This document shows, in pieces, positions 54,079-63,125 of a stretch of 64,000 bases of DNA. Both the position numbers and the translations under genes were made by a program. Every line of letters begins with the position of its first letter. Within the stretch, counting starts at the first letter, position 1. The notes below the pieces were generated by a model. That model was not told where the DNA came from. It saw only the letters and a list, made by a program, of their open reading frames with translations, and ran no database searches. Source of the stretch: Microbulbifer sp. GL-2 (lineage in GTDB: Bacteria > Pseudomonadota > Gammaproteobacteria > Pseudomonadales > Cellvibrionaceae); NCBI RefSeq assembly GCF_007183175.1, contig NZ_AP019807.1, positions 2,910,001 to 2,974,000 of the forward strand, written 5' to 3'.

Positions 54079-54921
54079 TCATCGCTGGGCGGAGGCGATT
54101 GCCCCTTTACCCAAACCTTCGTAGGCGCGCACGGTGATTGTTTTTCCGGGCGCCTCATTGGCCAGGGTGTTGGCAATATATTGGGCCAGCTGCTCTACGG
54201 TGGTATCGCAGTCGATAACCTCGCAACAGCGCGAGGGAAGTTCCAGGGTGAAATCACCTTGTTGAGCCCGATAGGCGAAGCTCAAAGTCTTCTTTTCTTC
54301 TATGCGCAAATCCTCGCGGGTTCCCAGATAAATATCTTCCCAGCGCTTTGCCCATTGCTGCTCCAATTGCTGGTCGCGTTCACCATCAGTAAAAATCTGG
54401 ATGCGGGATCGGTGGCCGTGTGCGATTCGCTGACAATTGCCCTGGTGTTTTTTTAGGCCATGGCTGTAGTGATAGAAGGCATCTTTTATTTTTTCATCTT
54501 CAAAGGAGAGCTTGAGTTGCTCGACGCTGGTGGGAAAGGAGCTGGCCAGTTGTTTTACGCTCCAACGTGCTACTGAGTCCCCATTTATAGTGCCAGCCTC
54601 AACCAGTGCAAAAGCTTGTTCCGGGCCGGAAACAGAAATCTGCTCGCCACTTGCCAGCTGCCAAGTGAGTGATATTTGCCCGCTCTCATTGGTAAGAGTT
54701 AGTCCAGGGGCTAGGGTGGGGACCAGAAGGCGGTGGTCGAGTTGGTCATCAAGCCAGTGGCGCAGAGTCTTTTTTACGATACCAAAGTCGCAAACCATGC
54801 CCTGATGATCGAGAGCGCCCTCAAGGGTGGCATTGGCCAGCCATGTCTCTCCTACCAGGCCGCGCTGGAAGTCCAGGTAGCTGAAATCAACATTGGTTAA
54901 ATTATCGACAAACAGGTGCAT
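54079..54921 (-). CDS. 6-pyruvoyl-tetrahydropterin synthase/QueD-family protein (long form)
   Basis: 280 residues, roughly twice the usual QueD length. The N-terminal part has LFVDNLTNVDFSYLD and WLANATLEGALDHQGMVCDFGIVKK, the last matching the PTPS catalytic region. DHRLLVP supplies another His. The rest is a second, weaker T-fold-like unit (SRIQIFTDGERDQQLEQQWAKRWEDIYLG). It may act in preQ0 or pterin synthesis, but the long subgroup is not functionally settled. Confidence 0.82.
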   Translation of the reverse strand: MHLFVDNLTNVDFSYLDFQRGLVGETWLANATLEGALDHQGMVCDFGIVKKTLRHWLDDQLDHRLLVPTLAPGLTLTNESGQISLTWQLASGEQISVSGPEQAFALVEAGTINGDSVARWSVKQLASSFPTSVEQLKLSFEDEKIKDAFYHYSHGLKKHQGNCQRIAHGHRSRIQIFTDGERDQQLEQQWAKRWEDIYLGTREDLRIEEKKTLSFAYRAQQGDFTLELPSRCCEVIDCDTTVEQLAQYIANTLANEAPGKTITVRAYEGLGKGAIASAQR

Positions 54922-55003
54922 GGGTAACTCTATTGCATGGGGTAAGATAGTAGTCGTCCATTATAACCTGTTAATAGGGCTGGAACTTGCGCCTTTATGC
55001 CTC

Positions 55004-55009
55004 TATAAT
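55004..55009 (+). promoter_or_regulatory. -10 promoter hexamer candidate for the SRP RNA
   Basis: Perfect TATAAT about 33 bp before the mapped RNA start. No strong -35 was seen at 17-nt spacing, so the exact start is uncertain. Confidence 0.45.
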
Positions 55010-55042
55010 CGCGCCCTCTTCGGATGCACCGAAGATCGTTGT

Positions 55043-55153
55043 GGCGGCCCTTCCGGTCCCCTCGCAATGAACAGCTGTGAACTCCGCCAGGCCCGGAAGG
55101 GAGCAACGGTAGCAGTGGTATCATGTGCCGAGGGTGTGCTGGTTGGGCTGCCT
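55043..55153 (+). ncRNA. ffs: Signal recognition particle 4.5S RNA
   Basis: About 110 nt. The terminal ggcggccc / gggctgcc helix encloses the conserved SRP core ccaggcccggaagggagcaacggtagc (symmetric and asymmetric loops and GGAA tetraloop). It binds Ffh to target nascent membrane proteins. Monocistronic. Confidence 0.95.
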
Positions 55154-55418
55154 CCAATTTCTCCCCACTTTTCTTGCATCCTTTACTGCTCTATTCAAAG
55201 CCCTCCTTATCTGTTTTACGACCCGGCTTCTAAGCGTGCTGCCCTGTGCCTGTGATTTTTACAGTAGTCCCCGTATTTTCCGCCAAATATACCTAAAAAA
55301 AAGGGATTTTGTGTCGATCTGGGCCTAACGGCGGCAGCGCCATCGCTGAAATAGCGATGCTTATGCTATAAACGGCGACAATTATAACCAGGCCCAATAA
55401 TGATTATTTGAGGGGAAG

Positions 55419-57281
55419 ATGAAAAAAGTTGCTCTAGCCCTTGCGACTGCCGTGGCACTCTCTGCTTGCGATAGTGGTCAGCAGACGTCGAAAACTGTTG
55501 GTGTGGCGCAGGCCACTGCGGAAAGTCCGGCAGCGGAACAAAGCCAGTTAACAGCGAAAGACGCCCAGGCTTTTTTGGATAATGCCCAGGCCCGCCTGGA
55601 GAAAATGGGACAGGAGATGAGTCATGCTGCATGGCTGGCATCAACCTATATCAACATGGATTCCCAGTACGTTGAGGCTTTGGCATCAGAGCGTTACACC
55701 ACCCTGGCTGTAGAGCTGGCCTCTGAAGCGGCCAAGTTCAACAACCTGGAGCTGGATGCGGATACCCGCCGCCAGCTGACCATGCTCAAACAGGGGCTGG
55801 TATTCCCGGCTCCCAAAGACCCGGCATTAACTTCAGAGTTGGCCCAGATCGGCTCGAAGATGCAAGGTATGTATGGCGCTGGCAAATACTGCCGCAAGGA
55901 GTCCGGTGCTGAGAAGTGCTATACCCTGACCGAGATGGGGCAGGTGATGGCTAAAAATCGCGACCCGGAACTGCTTAAGGATCTCTGGGTTGGATGGCGC
56001 AAAGTGTCTCCTCCCATGAAGCCGCTGTATGAGCGCCAGGTTGAGATTGGCAATGCCGGCACTAAAGAGCTGGGTTACGACAACCTGAGTGTTTTCTGGC
56101 GCTCCAAGTACGATATGGAGCCGGATGCCTTTGCTGCTGATATGGATGCCCAGTGGGGCAAAGTGAAGCCTTTGTACGAAGCATTACATTGCCATGTGCG
56201 CGCCAAGCTCAACGAACACTATGGTGATGAAGTGGTGCCTTCTCAGGGCAAAATCCCCGCTCACCTGCTCGGCAATATGTGGGCGCAGGAATGGGGTAAT
56301 GTCTATGAGCTGGTCAAGGATGAGGACATGCAGGCGCCCTATGACCTGACCCAGCTGGTTGTTGACTCGGGAATGAGTGAGCAGGATATGGTAAAAGTCG
56401 GTGAGAAGTTCTTTACCTCTCTCGGTTTTGAGCCGCTGCCGGAGACCTTCTGGGAACGTTCTCAGTTTACCCAGCCCCGTGATCGCGATGTGGTCTGTCA
56501 CGCCAGCGCCTGGAATATGGATGGCCAGGACGACATCCGTATCAAGATGTGTATCAATAAAACCGGTGAAGATCTGGTCACAATTCACCATGAGCTCGGC
56601 CATAACTTTTACCAGCGTATTTATAAGGATCAGCCTTTCCTCTATAAGGAAGGTGCCAACGACGGTTTTCATGAAGCCGTGGGCGATACCATCGCACTAT
56701 CTATCACTCCGAAATACCTCAAAGAAATCGGCTTGATGAACGAAGTGCCGGATGAAAGTAAGGATATTGGCTACCTGATGCAGCAAGCGCTGGATAAGAT
56801 TGCCTTCCTGCCATTCGGTTTGCTGGTAGACAAGTGGCGCTGGCAGGTATTCAACGGTGAAGTGCAACCGTCTGATTACAATAAGGCTTGGTGGAAGCTG
56901 CGCGAGGAATATCAAGGTATTGAGGCTCCAGTAGAGCGCTCCGAGGCAAACTTTGATCCGGGCGCCAAATACCACATCCCAGGCAATACTCCTTATGCTC
57001 GCTACTTCCTGGCGCGTATCCAGCAGTTCCAATTCCACCGTGCGCTCTGCGAAGCTGCTGGAGAAACTGGACCGTTGCACCGTTGCTCCATCTACAAAAA
57101 TAGTGCGGCAGGAGAGAAGTTGCGCACCATGTTGGCTATGGGTGCAAGCAAGCCCTGGCCGGATGCGATGGAAGCCCTGACTGGCCAGCGAGACCTGGAT
57201 GCTTCTGCGATTATCGATTATTTCCAACCTCTGATGGCCTACCTGGAAGAGCAAAACCAGGGTCGCCAGTGCGGCTGGTAA
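55419..57281 (+). CDS. M2-family peptidyl-dipeptidase A (ACE-like) lipoprotein
   Basis: 620 residues. Signal peptide with lipobox ALSAC (Cys near 17), so lipid-anchored to the envelope. The zinc site is HHELGHNFY, with the glutamate of GANDGFHEAVGDTI about 24 residues on. The C-terminal YFLARIQQFQFHRALCEAAG is the ACE-family chloride and substrate segment. It removes C-terminal dipeptides. Full length for bacterial M2 members. Terminator downstream. Confidence 0.94.
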   Translation: MKKVALALATAVALSACDSGQQTSKTVGVAQATAESPAAEQSQLTAKDAQAFLDNAQARLEKMGQEMSHAAWLASTYINMDSQYVEALASERYTTLAVELASEAAKFNNLELDADTRRQLTMLKQGLVFPAPKDPALTSELAQIGSKMQGMYGAGKYCRKESGAEKCYTLTEMGQVMAKNRDPELLKDLWVGWRKVSPPMKPLYERQVEIGNAGTKELGYDNLSVFWRSKYDMEPDAFAADMDAQWGKVKPLYEALHCHVRAKLNEHYGDEVVPSQGKIPAHLLGNMWAQEWGNVYELVKDEDMQAPYDLTQLVVDSGMSEQDMVKVGEKFFTSLGFEPLPETFWERSQFTQPRDRDVVCHASAWNMDGQDDIRIKMCINKTGEDLVTIHHELGHNFYQRIYKDQPFLYKEGANDGFHEAVGDTIALSITPKYLKEIGLMNEVPDESKDIGYLMQQALDKIAFLPFGLLVDKWRWQVFNGEVQPSDYNKAWWKLREEYQGIEAPVERSEANFDPGAKYHIPGNTPYARYFLARIQQFQFHRALCEAAGETGPLHRCSIYKNSAAGEKLRTMLAMGASKPWPDAMEALTGQRDLDASAIIDYFQPLMAYLEEQNQGRQCGW

Positions 57282-57314
57282 TTTGATAGTTATCCAATAG
57301 CTCGTTAGCGCACC

Positions 57315-57353
57315 AACGATAAAAGGGGAGTTTTACTCCCCTTTTATCGTTTT
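57315..57353. terminator. Intrinsic terminator
   Basis: aacgataaaaggggag / ctccccttttatcgttt, a 15-base stem with a T-rich end. It serves the M2 peptidase gene and possibly the convergent 57396 gene. Confidence 0.92.
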
Positions 57354-57395
57354 ACGAAGGCTTCTACACCGCTTTCTTTCAAATACATCCCATTC

Positions 57396-58175
57396 TTATA
57401 AAAGGGCGCTTGAATCCAATAATTTGGCGTATTGTTCTGTAACAACATCCATGTTGCGCAGCATCAAATCAGTAGTCCCTGTAATCACCTGAATCTGACG
57501 CTTCTCAGATATTTTCATCTCCCCCTCGAATCCGCGGCTTGCATAATTCAGGTGGTCCCGAGCTTTGCGGAGATTGTAGGTGATTTCTGGTGTGTTAAGC
57601 GGACTGTCCAGAAGTTGGTTTAAGCGGTTAGTGTACTCAGCAAGATCCTGTTGCAGTCCGCTGCTGGCATTATCCTGGGAAATTTCCCAGAGTTTAGCTG
57701 CATAGTTCTTGGCTATGCGTTGGGATAGCATACGTTGGCGACCAGCTATATTGATTAACTCTGCACTGTTGTGTTGTGCAAGTAGCTGGAGCTTTACAAC
57801 ATAAGCGTGCGTATCAGACAAGAGCGTATTGCTTTGTTCAAAGAGTCTGGTGGCGCTTTCCTTGCTGACAGGTTGCAGGGTGATCTGTTCGAATTTTTCC
57901 CATTCCTTTTGCACCTTCATTAATTGGCCTTTAATTTTTGCTGCGCCTTGAAAGGTATTTAGTTTTTCGTGGTTTCGCCTGAACTCCTGGAGGGACCTTG
58001 AAAAGACTTTTTCGTGACGTTCCGCACTGGGTTGTATTCCCCGAAGGATATAAGCCTGAGTGATACGTTGAGACAGCATTCGTTGCCGGCCAGCTATATT
58101 GATGGCATCTCCCATGGTGAAGGCCGAAATATCCAAGCTTAAGAGTAACAAAAAAAATACTGCTGTTAACTTCAT
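57396..58175 (-). CDS. Exported PilJ N-terminal-type (type IV pili methyl-accepting transducer-like) protein
   Basis: 259 residues with a signal peptide (about 1-18, to ISA-FT). Two PilJ-type repeats are visible, each with INIAGRQRMLSQRI (near 25-38 and 140-153). The region between is helical. There is no HAMP, methyl-accepting or kinase domain, so this is a free-standing periplasmic sensing module. It may bind a small ligand such as nitrate or a peptide, judged only by the family. Isolated gene. Confidence 0.85.
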   Translation of the reverse strand: MKLTAVFFLLLLSLDISAFTMGDAINIAGRQRMLSQRITQAYILRGIQPSAERHEKVFSRSLQEFRRNHEKLNTFQGAAKIKGQLMKVQKEWEKFEQITLQPVSKESATRLFEQSNTLLSDTHAYVVKLQLLAQHNSAELINIAGRQRMLSQRIAKNYAAKLWEISQDNASSGLQQDLAEYTNRLNQLLDSPLNTPEITYNLRKARDHLNYASRGFEGEMKISEKRQIQVITGTTDLMLRNMDVVTEQYAKLLDSSALL

Positions 58176-58686
58176 GATTTTACTTTTACTGTTTGATGTT
58201 TTATCAGTTTGGATTTGATTTTGATTGAGCTGGACTTGAGGTGTAATTCAGGTTTGGCTGGCAATGGCCAAACGGCACTCTTAATTTACTGGCTCTTTTT
58301 GCAGTTTTTCATGGTTGCTGGGTCCAGGGTGAAATTCCTTACTGTTACTATTTTGTTTGGTGTCTTGTTCCTCTTCGTGGTCAAAGCTAAGAAAGAGGGG
58401 CATTTTAGAGGTCGCTTTTCATTAGGAATTGCTGGTTAAATTTAATCGACAAATGAAATTATTGGTGTTGGTTTTTTGGGTTAAGCAGAATTTTGAATTT
58501 AATTAACTTGAGGGGGATTTATAGCAAATTTGCCCTGACGGTTATCTACCCCTTTTTTTTTAGGTGGGGGCTGTGGTGGTATAGCCGAGGCTTTGAGGAA
58601 GCTTGAAGAGGGTGTTTTTTGTTGACCTGTAAACAAAAAAGGCCCTACCGGAGGTAGAGCCTTTTTTGTCGTGGGGGGCTTACTAA
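58176..58686. other. Intergenic region with one doubtful open frame
   Basis: About 510 bp. An open plus-strand frame of 76 codons at 58209-58439 has a transmembrane-like stretch but no Shine-Dalgarno site and no recognised family, so I do not call it. A terminator (58634-58672) closes the fadL side. Confidence 0.45.
58634..58672. terminator. Intrinsic terminator of fadL
   Basis: aaaaaaggccctacc / ggtagagcctttttt stem with flanking A and T runs, immediately after the minus-strand fadL stop. Confidence 0.9.
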
Positions 58687-60081
58687 TTAGAAGCGATAGT
58701 TTATAGCTGCACTGAACAGCCAAGCCTCTGTTTTGGTAGTTCCGCCATCGTAGTAGGTTGGGACTGGGACATCGGTATATTCTTGAATTCTCTCGTCGTC
58801 ACCCCAAATGTAAGCTATACCGGCATCTACGCTCAGCTTTTCATTATACTGATAGGTTCCGCCAGCGGTGAGCCACTGGCGATCGGTATCGGGAATGGAT
58901 AGTGTGCGCCAGGTGATAGGGAGGTCCAAGCCAGTAGTTGCAAGGATTTCTTCTTGCTCATGACGATTGAAGCCATCGCGTGCTGCGCCTTGATCGTAGG
59001 CATAGCCAAAGCGCACGGTAATATCATCATTGTAGAAATATTCGCCTGCGAGGCTAAAGCGTGAGCCGCTTTTAAAGTTTTCTTCTTTAAGCAGCAAAGG
59101 GTTAAATCCTGCGCCAGCGCTTGGGATAAAGGCTTCGAGACGCTCAAACTCTTCCCAGTTGGTCCACATATAGCCAGCTGCAACTGCCCATTGGTTGTCA
59201 AAGCGGTGGTAGAAGCCCAGCTCTAAAGTATCCGGCAAGTCTAACGTGAGGTTGCCGCTGGTATCATCGAACGGGGCTGCAGGGGTTGGTGCCAAGTCGG
59301 AGCTCACATCCCCCTTGAGCTTAGGGTTGTACTTGGCGTGGTAAGAAATACCGGCGCGGGTTTTGTCACTGATGCGCCACAAGGCACCTAAAGTCCAGCT
59401 GACATCCCAGCCGTCGCCTTCTACCTTAAGTACAGAAGCGCCAGAGAGACTTCTGCCTAAGACCGCAGGATTACTGAAGATCGGGTCAAGAGCGAAATCT
59501 GTTGGGATATTGGTCTTCAGGGTCGCATCGGCGTACAGGAAATTGATAGAAGCGCCAATGCTAAAGGTGTTATTGATATCGTAAGCGATAGAGGGCTGGA
59601 TATTGACTGTCAGCAGCTCAGTTTGGTTTGCAATTGCAGTCGCTGGAAAGCTATCGGGAAAGTCAGTCTCAAGGCCAAAGTCTGTATACATGGCCAGGCC
59701 CCAGGACCACTCATCGTTGATTGGTGCGGCTAAATAACCGTTGGGGATCCATGCGCTGGTAGCGTAATCGTCGGCATCTGCCCGAACAGTGGTCTGGGTG
59801 CCCGGGATTGGCCCGAAATAGGTAACATCGCCGGATACATCGATATTGGGGTCTACGTAAGTAAGACCACCTGAAATAGTGTAGGTATCAAACAGCGCAG
59901 AGCCCGCGGGGTTACGCGCGAGGATAGAGGCGTTATCACCAATGGTGTTTTCGGCGGCGAAGGCGCGGCCTAGGCCAGATGCGCTGGTTTCCTGCAGGTA
60001 AAATCCTGCTGCCATTGCGCCTTGGGAAACGGAGCCGATTGCTGCGGCCAGAACTGCGTGTCGCAGGTATTTCTTATTCAT
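58687..60081 (-). CDS. fadL: Outer-membrane long-chain fatty acid transporter FadL
   Basis: 464 residues. Signal peptide to AMA-AG. N-terminal hatch region SGLGRAFAAENTIGDNASILARNPAGSALF carries the NPA motif of the family. The rest alternates as a 14-strand barrel, ending in the aromatic residue F (AINYRF). It imports long-chain fatty acids or other hydrophobic compounds. Transcribed alone with its own terminator. Confidence 0.93.
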   Translation of the reverse strand: MNKKYLRHAVLAAAIGSVSQGAMAAGFYLQETSASGLGRAFAAENTIGDNASILARNPAGSALFDTYTISGGLTYVDPNIDVSGDVTYFGPIPGTQTTVRADADDYATSAWIPNGYLAAPINDEWSWGLAMYTDFGLETDFPDSFPATAIANQTELLTVNIQPSIAYDINNTFSIGASINFLYADATLKTNIPTDFALDPIFSNPAVLGRSLSGASVLKVEGDGWDVSWTLGALWRISDKTRAGISYHAKYNPKLKGDVSSDLAPTPAAPFDDTSGNLTLDLPDTLELGFYHRFDNQWAVAAGYMWTNWEEFERLEAFIPSAGAGFNPLLLKEENFKSGSRFSLAGEYFYNDDITVRFGYAYDQGAARDGFNRHEQEEILATTGLDLPITWRTLSIPDTDRQWLTAGGTYQYNEKLSVDAGIAYIWGDDERIQEYTDVPVPTYYDGGTTKTEAWLFSAAINYRF

Positions 60082-60328
60082 GAGAGCCCATCTCTAAGTC
60101 TGCTGATTACTGAAAACCATAAGCAACATTTGGATAAATGCCGTTACATGGAAGGAAGGCCGTTAGACTTATATAGATACCTTCCGATTTCGTAGCAAAT
60201 CCCTTGCTGAAAAAGTTTGGCAATAGAGAACTGCCCGAGCAAGGGAAAGGAGTCACTTTATAATGAGAAAGGAGGCAAAAATCCATCAAATGAAGAGATT
60301 TTTTTTTGCCTCACGAGGAACTGGTGTT

Positions 60329-61033
60329 TTATTGGCCTGCGCTGACGTTTTTTCCATTAATGGATAGATTTGTCATGGTGATTTGGTATTTTTTACCATT
60401 TTCCTCTCTTTGAACAAGCTTCACTAACGCATAGTTCCACTGGGGGGCAATCCAGACTGTCGTCTCTCTCGCAGAGTCGGCATCCCGAATTCTACGCACT
60501 TTAATGGTCTCGATTTCCCCCATCGGGGTATCCAGGATTTCAGTGCCTTCCCGGGCAAAGGTGTATTTACGAATCTTCTTGCCGTCGGCAATTTCGTACT
60601 GGAGGTCTTCTTTGCCCGCGGCGACATCCATTGTCAGTTGCAACTGGTAGCTGACCTTATCGAGAATATGTGGAGATACATCTTTCAAATCCCTTTCGGG
60701 ATTGGAAACATTGAGTACCATGCCCTTGTCCGGCTCAAAATTAAGCACGGTGCCGCGATTACGGCCCAGCCCTTTGCGGCGATATTCGTAATGGTAAGGA
60801 GTTATATTGCCGTCCTCGCTGGTAAAGCGGGAGTACTCTTTGATGCTGGCAAATAGGGTGTTGGTGCTGAAATCCAGTCGCCAATTGCCTTGCTGGCCTG
60901 TGAGCTCGCGGGTGGCGGTGACGCTGATACCATTGAAGCGCGCAGTATAGGTCGCCTTGAAGGGTTCTAATTGGTTGGCCAGGGTTTGGCCGGTGAGTAG
61001 AAAAAGAAACAGAGAGGAAACTAAAAAACGCAC
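60329..61033 (-). CDS. Exported DUF3108 protein
   Basis: 234 residues with a signal peptide (to about TLA-NQ). The DUF3108 pattern is visible: an N-terminal FKATYTARFNGI, a central YHYEYRRKGLGRNRG with RTVLNF-like and DLKDVSP following, and a YALVKLVQREENGKKYQITM C-terminal part. Periplasmic, likely barrel-like lipocalin fold, function unknown. It precedes purN on the same strand, about 100 bp beyond purN's end. Confidence 0.85.
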   Translation of the reverse strand: MRFLVSSLFLFLLTGQTLANQLEPFKATYTARFNGISVTATRELTGQQGNWRLDFSTNTLFASIKEYSRFTSEDGNITPYHYEYRRKGLGRNRGTVLNFEPDKGMVLNVSNPERDLKDVSPHILDKVSYQLQLTMDVAAGKEDLQYEIADGKKIRKYTFAREGTEILDTPMGEIETIKVRRIRDADSARETTVWIAPQWNYALVKLVQREENGKKYQITMTNLSINGKNVSAGQ

Positions 61034-61134
61034 GGCTGAGCCCCACTAATACTGAGTCTCCTTGAATATTAGCCGGCGGGACTGGCAAAGTACATTGAAG
61101 GACTTTTACCCCGCCAGCTAATAGAGGGATTTAG

Positions 61135-61788
61135 TCAGCCGGTTACCTGGGCCCCACTGCGTGGCAGAAGCTCTCCATCCAGCCGGGTGCGATCATCCAG
61201 CATTTGCAGGCGTTTCTCCGCGAACCAGGTGACAGCCATGGGATATATGAGGTGTTCTTGCACCTGAACCCGTTTTGCCAAGGACTCTACCGTATCTCCC
61301 TCGTTTACAGGGACCACGGCCTGGATAATCGGTGGGCCCCCATCGAGTTCCTCGGTGACAAAATGCACAGTAGCACCGTGCTCACTGTCACCGGCATCCA
61401 GGGCGCGTTGGTGGGTGTGTAATCCCTGGTATTTTGGCAGCAAGGAGGGATGAATATTAAGTAGGCGGCCACTGTAGTGGCGTACAAATTCAGGCGTCAG
61501 GATACGCATGAATCCGGCCAGGACTACCAGATCCGGCTGCTGGTTGTCGATCTCAGTGATCAGTGCGCGGTCGAAATCCTCCCGGCTGGCAAATTCCCGG
61601 TGATCGACCACTGAGGTGTTGACACCGGCTTCGGCAGCGCGGGTCAGGCCGTAGGCCGCTGGTTTGTTGCTGATTACCGAACAGACGGAAAAGGGCGCCC
61701 CGGCTTTCGCCGAGACGTCCAGTAGTGCCTGTAAGTTACTGCCGCTACCGGAGATCAGCACGACGACTCTGCATACCCCCTGGGACAT
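61135..61788 (-). CDS. purN: Phosphoribosylglycinamide formyltransferase PurN
   Basis: 217 residues. It formylates GAR with 10-formyl-THF in purine synthesis. Motifs: ISGSGSNLQALLD (phosphate-binding), FMRILTPEFV, NIHPSLLPKYQGLHTHQRALDAG with the catalytic Asn/His, and GATVHFVTEELDGGP (Asp). The start overlaps the purM stop by one base. Downstream of purM in one operon. Confidence 0.96.
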   Translation of the reverse strand: MSQGVCRVVVLISGSGSNLQALLDVSAKAGAPFSVCSVISNKPAAYGLTRAAEAGVNTSVVDHREFASREDFDRALITEIDNQQPDLVVLAGFMRILTPEFVRHYSGRLLNIHPSLLPKYQGLHTHQRALDAGDSEHGATVHFVTEELDGGPPIIQAVVPVNEGDTVESLAKRVQVQEHLIYPMAVTWFAEKRLQMLDDRTRLDGELLPRSGAQVTG

Positions 61789-62849
61789 TACAGGCCTGCC
61801 AGCTCAACAGCTTCTGAACCCTCAGAAGCGTCTTCAATACTGCCCACGACAAAGGCTTCTTCACCCAGTTCTTTCAGGGTTGCCAGGGCTTTGTCAGCCT
61901 GGTCAGCCGGTACACAAATTACCATGCCGACACCGCAGTTAAAGGTGCGGTACATTTCACGTGCGTCGATGTTGCCCGCGTTCTGCAGCCAGCGGAATAC
62001 AGCCGGCATTTCCCAGCTGCTGACGTCCACACGTGCAAGGCAGCCCTGGGGCAGTACACGCGGTAGATTTTCCAGCAGGCCACCTCCGGTGATATGACTC
62101 AGTGCATTTACCTGGGCGCTCTTCATCAATTGCAGAAGGCTTTTCACATAGATGCGGGTGGGAGCCATCAGGGCCTTGGCTAAGGTTTCACCGCCCAGGT
62201 CTTCCTGAAGATCGGCATCGCGGACTTCCAGCACTTTGCGGATCAGTGAGTAGCCGTTGGAGTGTGGGCCGCTGGAAGCTAGGCCGATTAATACGTCGCC
62301 ACTTTTTACTTTGCTGCCATCAATGATCTCTGACTTTTCTACGACACCGGTGCAGAAACCGGCCAGGTCGTAATCGTCACCTTCATACATGCCCGGCATT
62401 TCGGCAGTTTCGCCTCCCACCAGAGCGCAGCCGGCAAGTTCACAGCCTTTGCCTATGCCAGAGACCACTTCTGTCGCGATATCTACATTGAGTTTGCCTG
62501 TGGCGTAGTAGTCGAGGAAGAAAAGGGGCTCGGCGCCGGCGACAATTAGGTCGTTGACACACATGGCAACCAGGTCAATACCAATGCTGTCGTGGATCCC
62601 AAGGTCCATCGCCAGGCGTAACTTGGTACCCACACCGTCGGTGCCAGAAACCAAAACAGGTTCTTTATAACCAGAGGGCAATTGGCACAAGGCGCCAAAT
62701 CCGCCCAGGCCACCCATCACTTCCGGGCGGGAAGTGCGTTTGGCCACATGTTTGATACGCTCTACCAGTGCGTTACCCGCGTCGATATCGACACCGGCAT
62801 CTTTATAAGAGAGGGATGTTTGAGTGGATTGCGGCTTGGAATCGCTCAT
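61788..62849 (-). CDS. purM: Phosphoribosylformylglycinamidine cyclo-ligase PurM (AIR synthetase)
   Basis: 353 residues. It uses ATP to close the imidazole ring to AIR. Marks: YKDAGVDIDAGNALVERIK, GVGTKLRLA, DLIVAGAEPLFFLDYYATGKL and GLASSGPHSNGYSLIRKV. Full length. First gene of purMN, divergent from the DUF2066 gene, an arrangement common in gammaproteobacteria. Confidence 0.97.
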   Translation of the reverse strand: MSDSKPQSTQTSLSYKDAGVDIDAGNALVERIKHVAKRTSRPEVMGGLGGFGALCQLPSGYKEPVLVSGTDGVGTKLRLAMDLGIHDSIGIDLVAMCVNDLIVAGAEPLFFLDYYATGKLNVDIATEVVSGIGKGCELAGCALVGGETAEMPGMYEGDDYDLAGFCTGVVEKSEIIDGSKVKSGDVLIGLASSGPHSNGYSLIRKVLEVRDADLQEDLGGETLAKALMAPTRIYVKSLLQLMKSAQVNALSHITGGGLLENLPRVLPQGCLARVDVSSWEMPAVFRWLQNAGNIDAREMYRTFNCGVGMVICVPADQADKALATLKELGEEAFVVGSIEDASEGSEAVELAGL

Positions 62850-63125
62850 GATTCTTCCTGCGGTGGGTATTCGAAGGGCGCGTATTCTAGCTGGGTCTTG
62901 CCTCGGTAGCCACGCCCAGACGGTATCTCATTAGGCGAATATGGAATTTATCTCCAGGTTAGCCCGTTGAAATACACGAATAGTGAGAACTCGGGGCTGA
63001 GAGAAGTCGCTGACGCTGATACAATAGCTCCAATTTTTATCCTAACCGTGGATTTTGGCGTCTTGCGCACCAATAACAATTTCGTGCAAGCTCACGGGGT
63101 GGAATGAGGTTTGGAGATAAATCCT

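Noticed and set aside
58209..58439. 76-codon plus-strand open frame with hydrophobic stretch
   Set aside because: No Shine-Dalgarno site, no family, and located between terminators.
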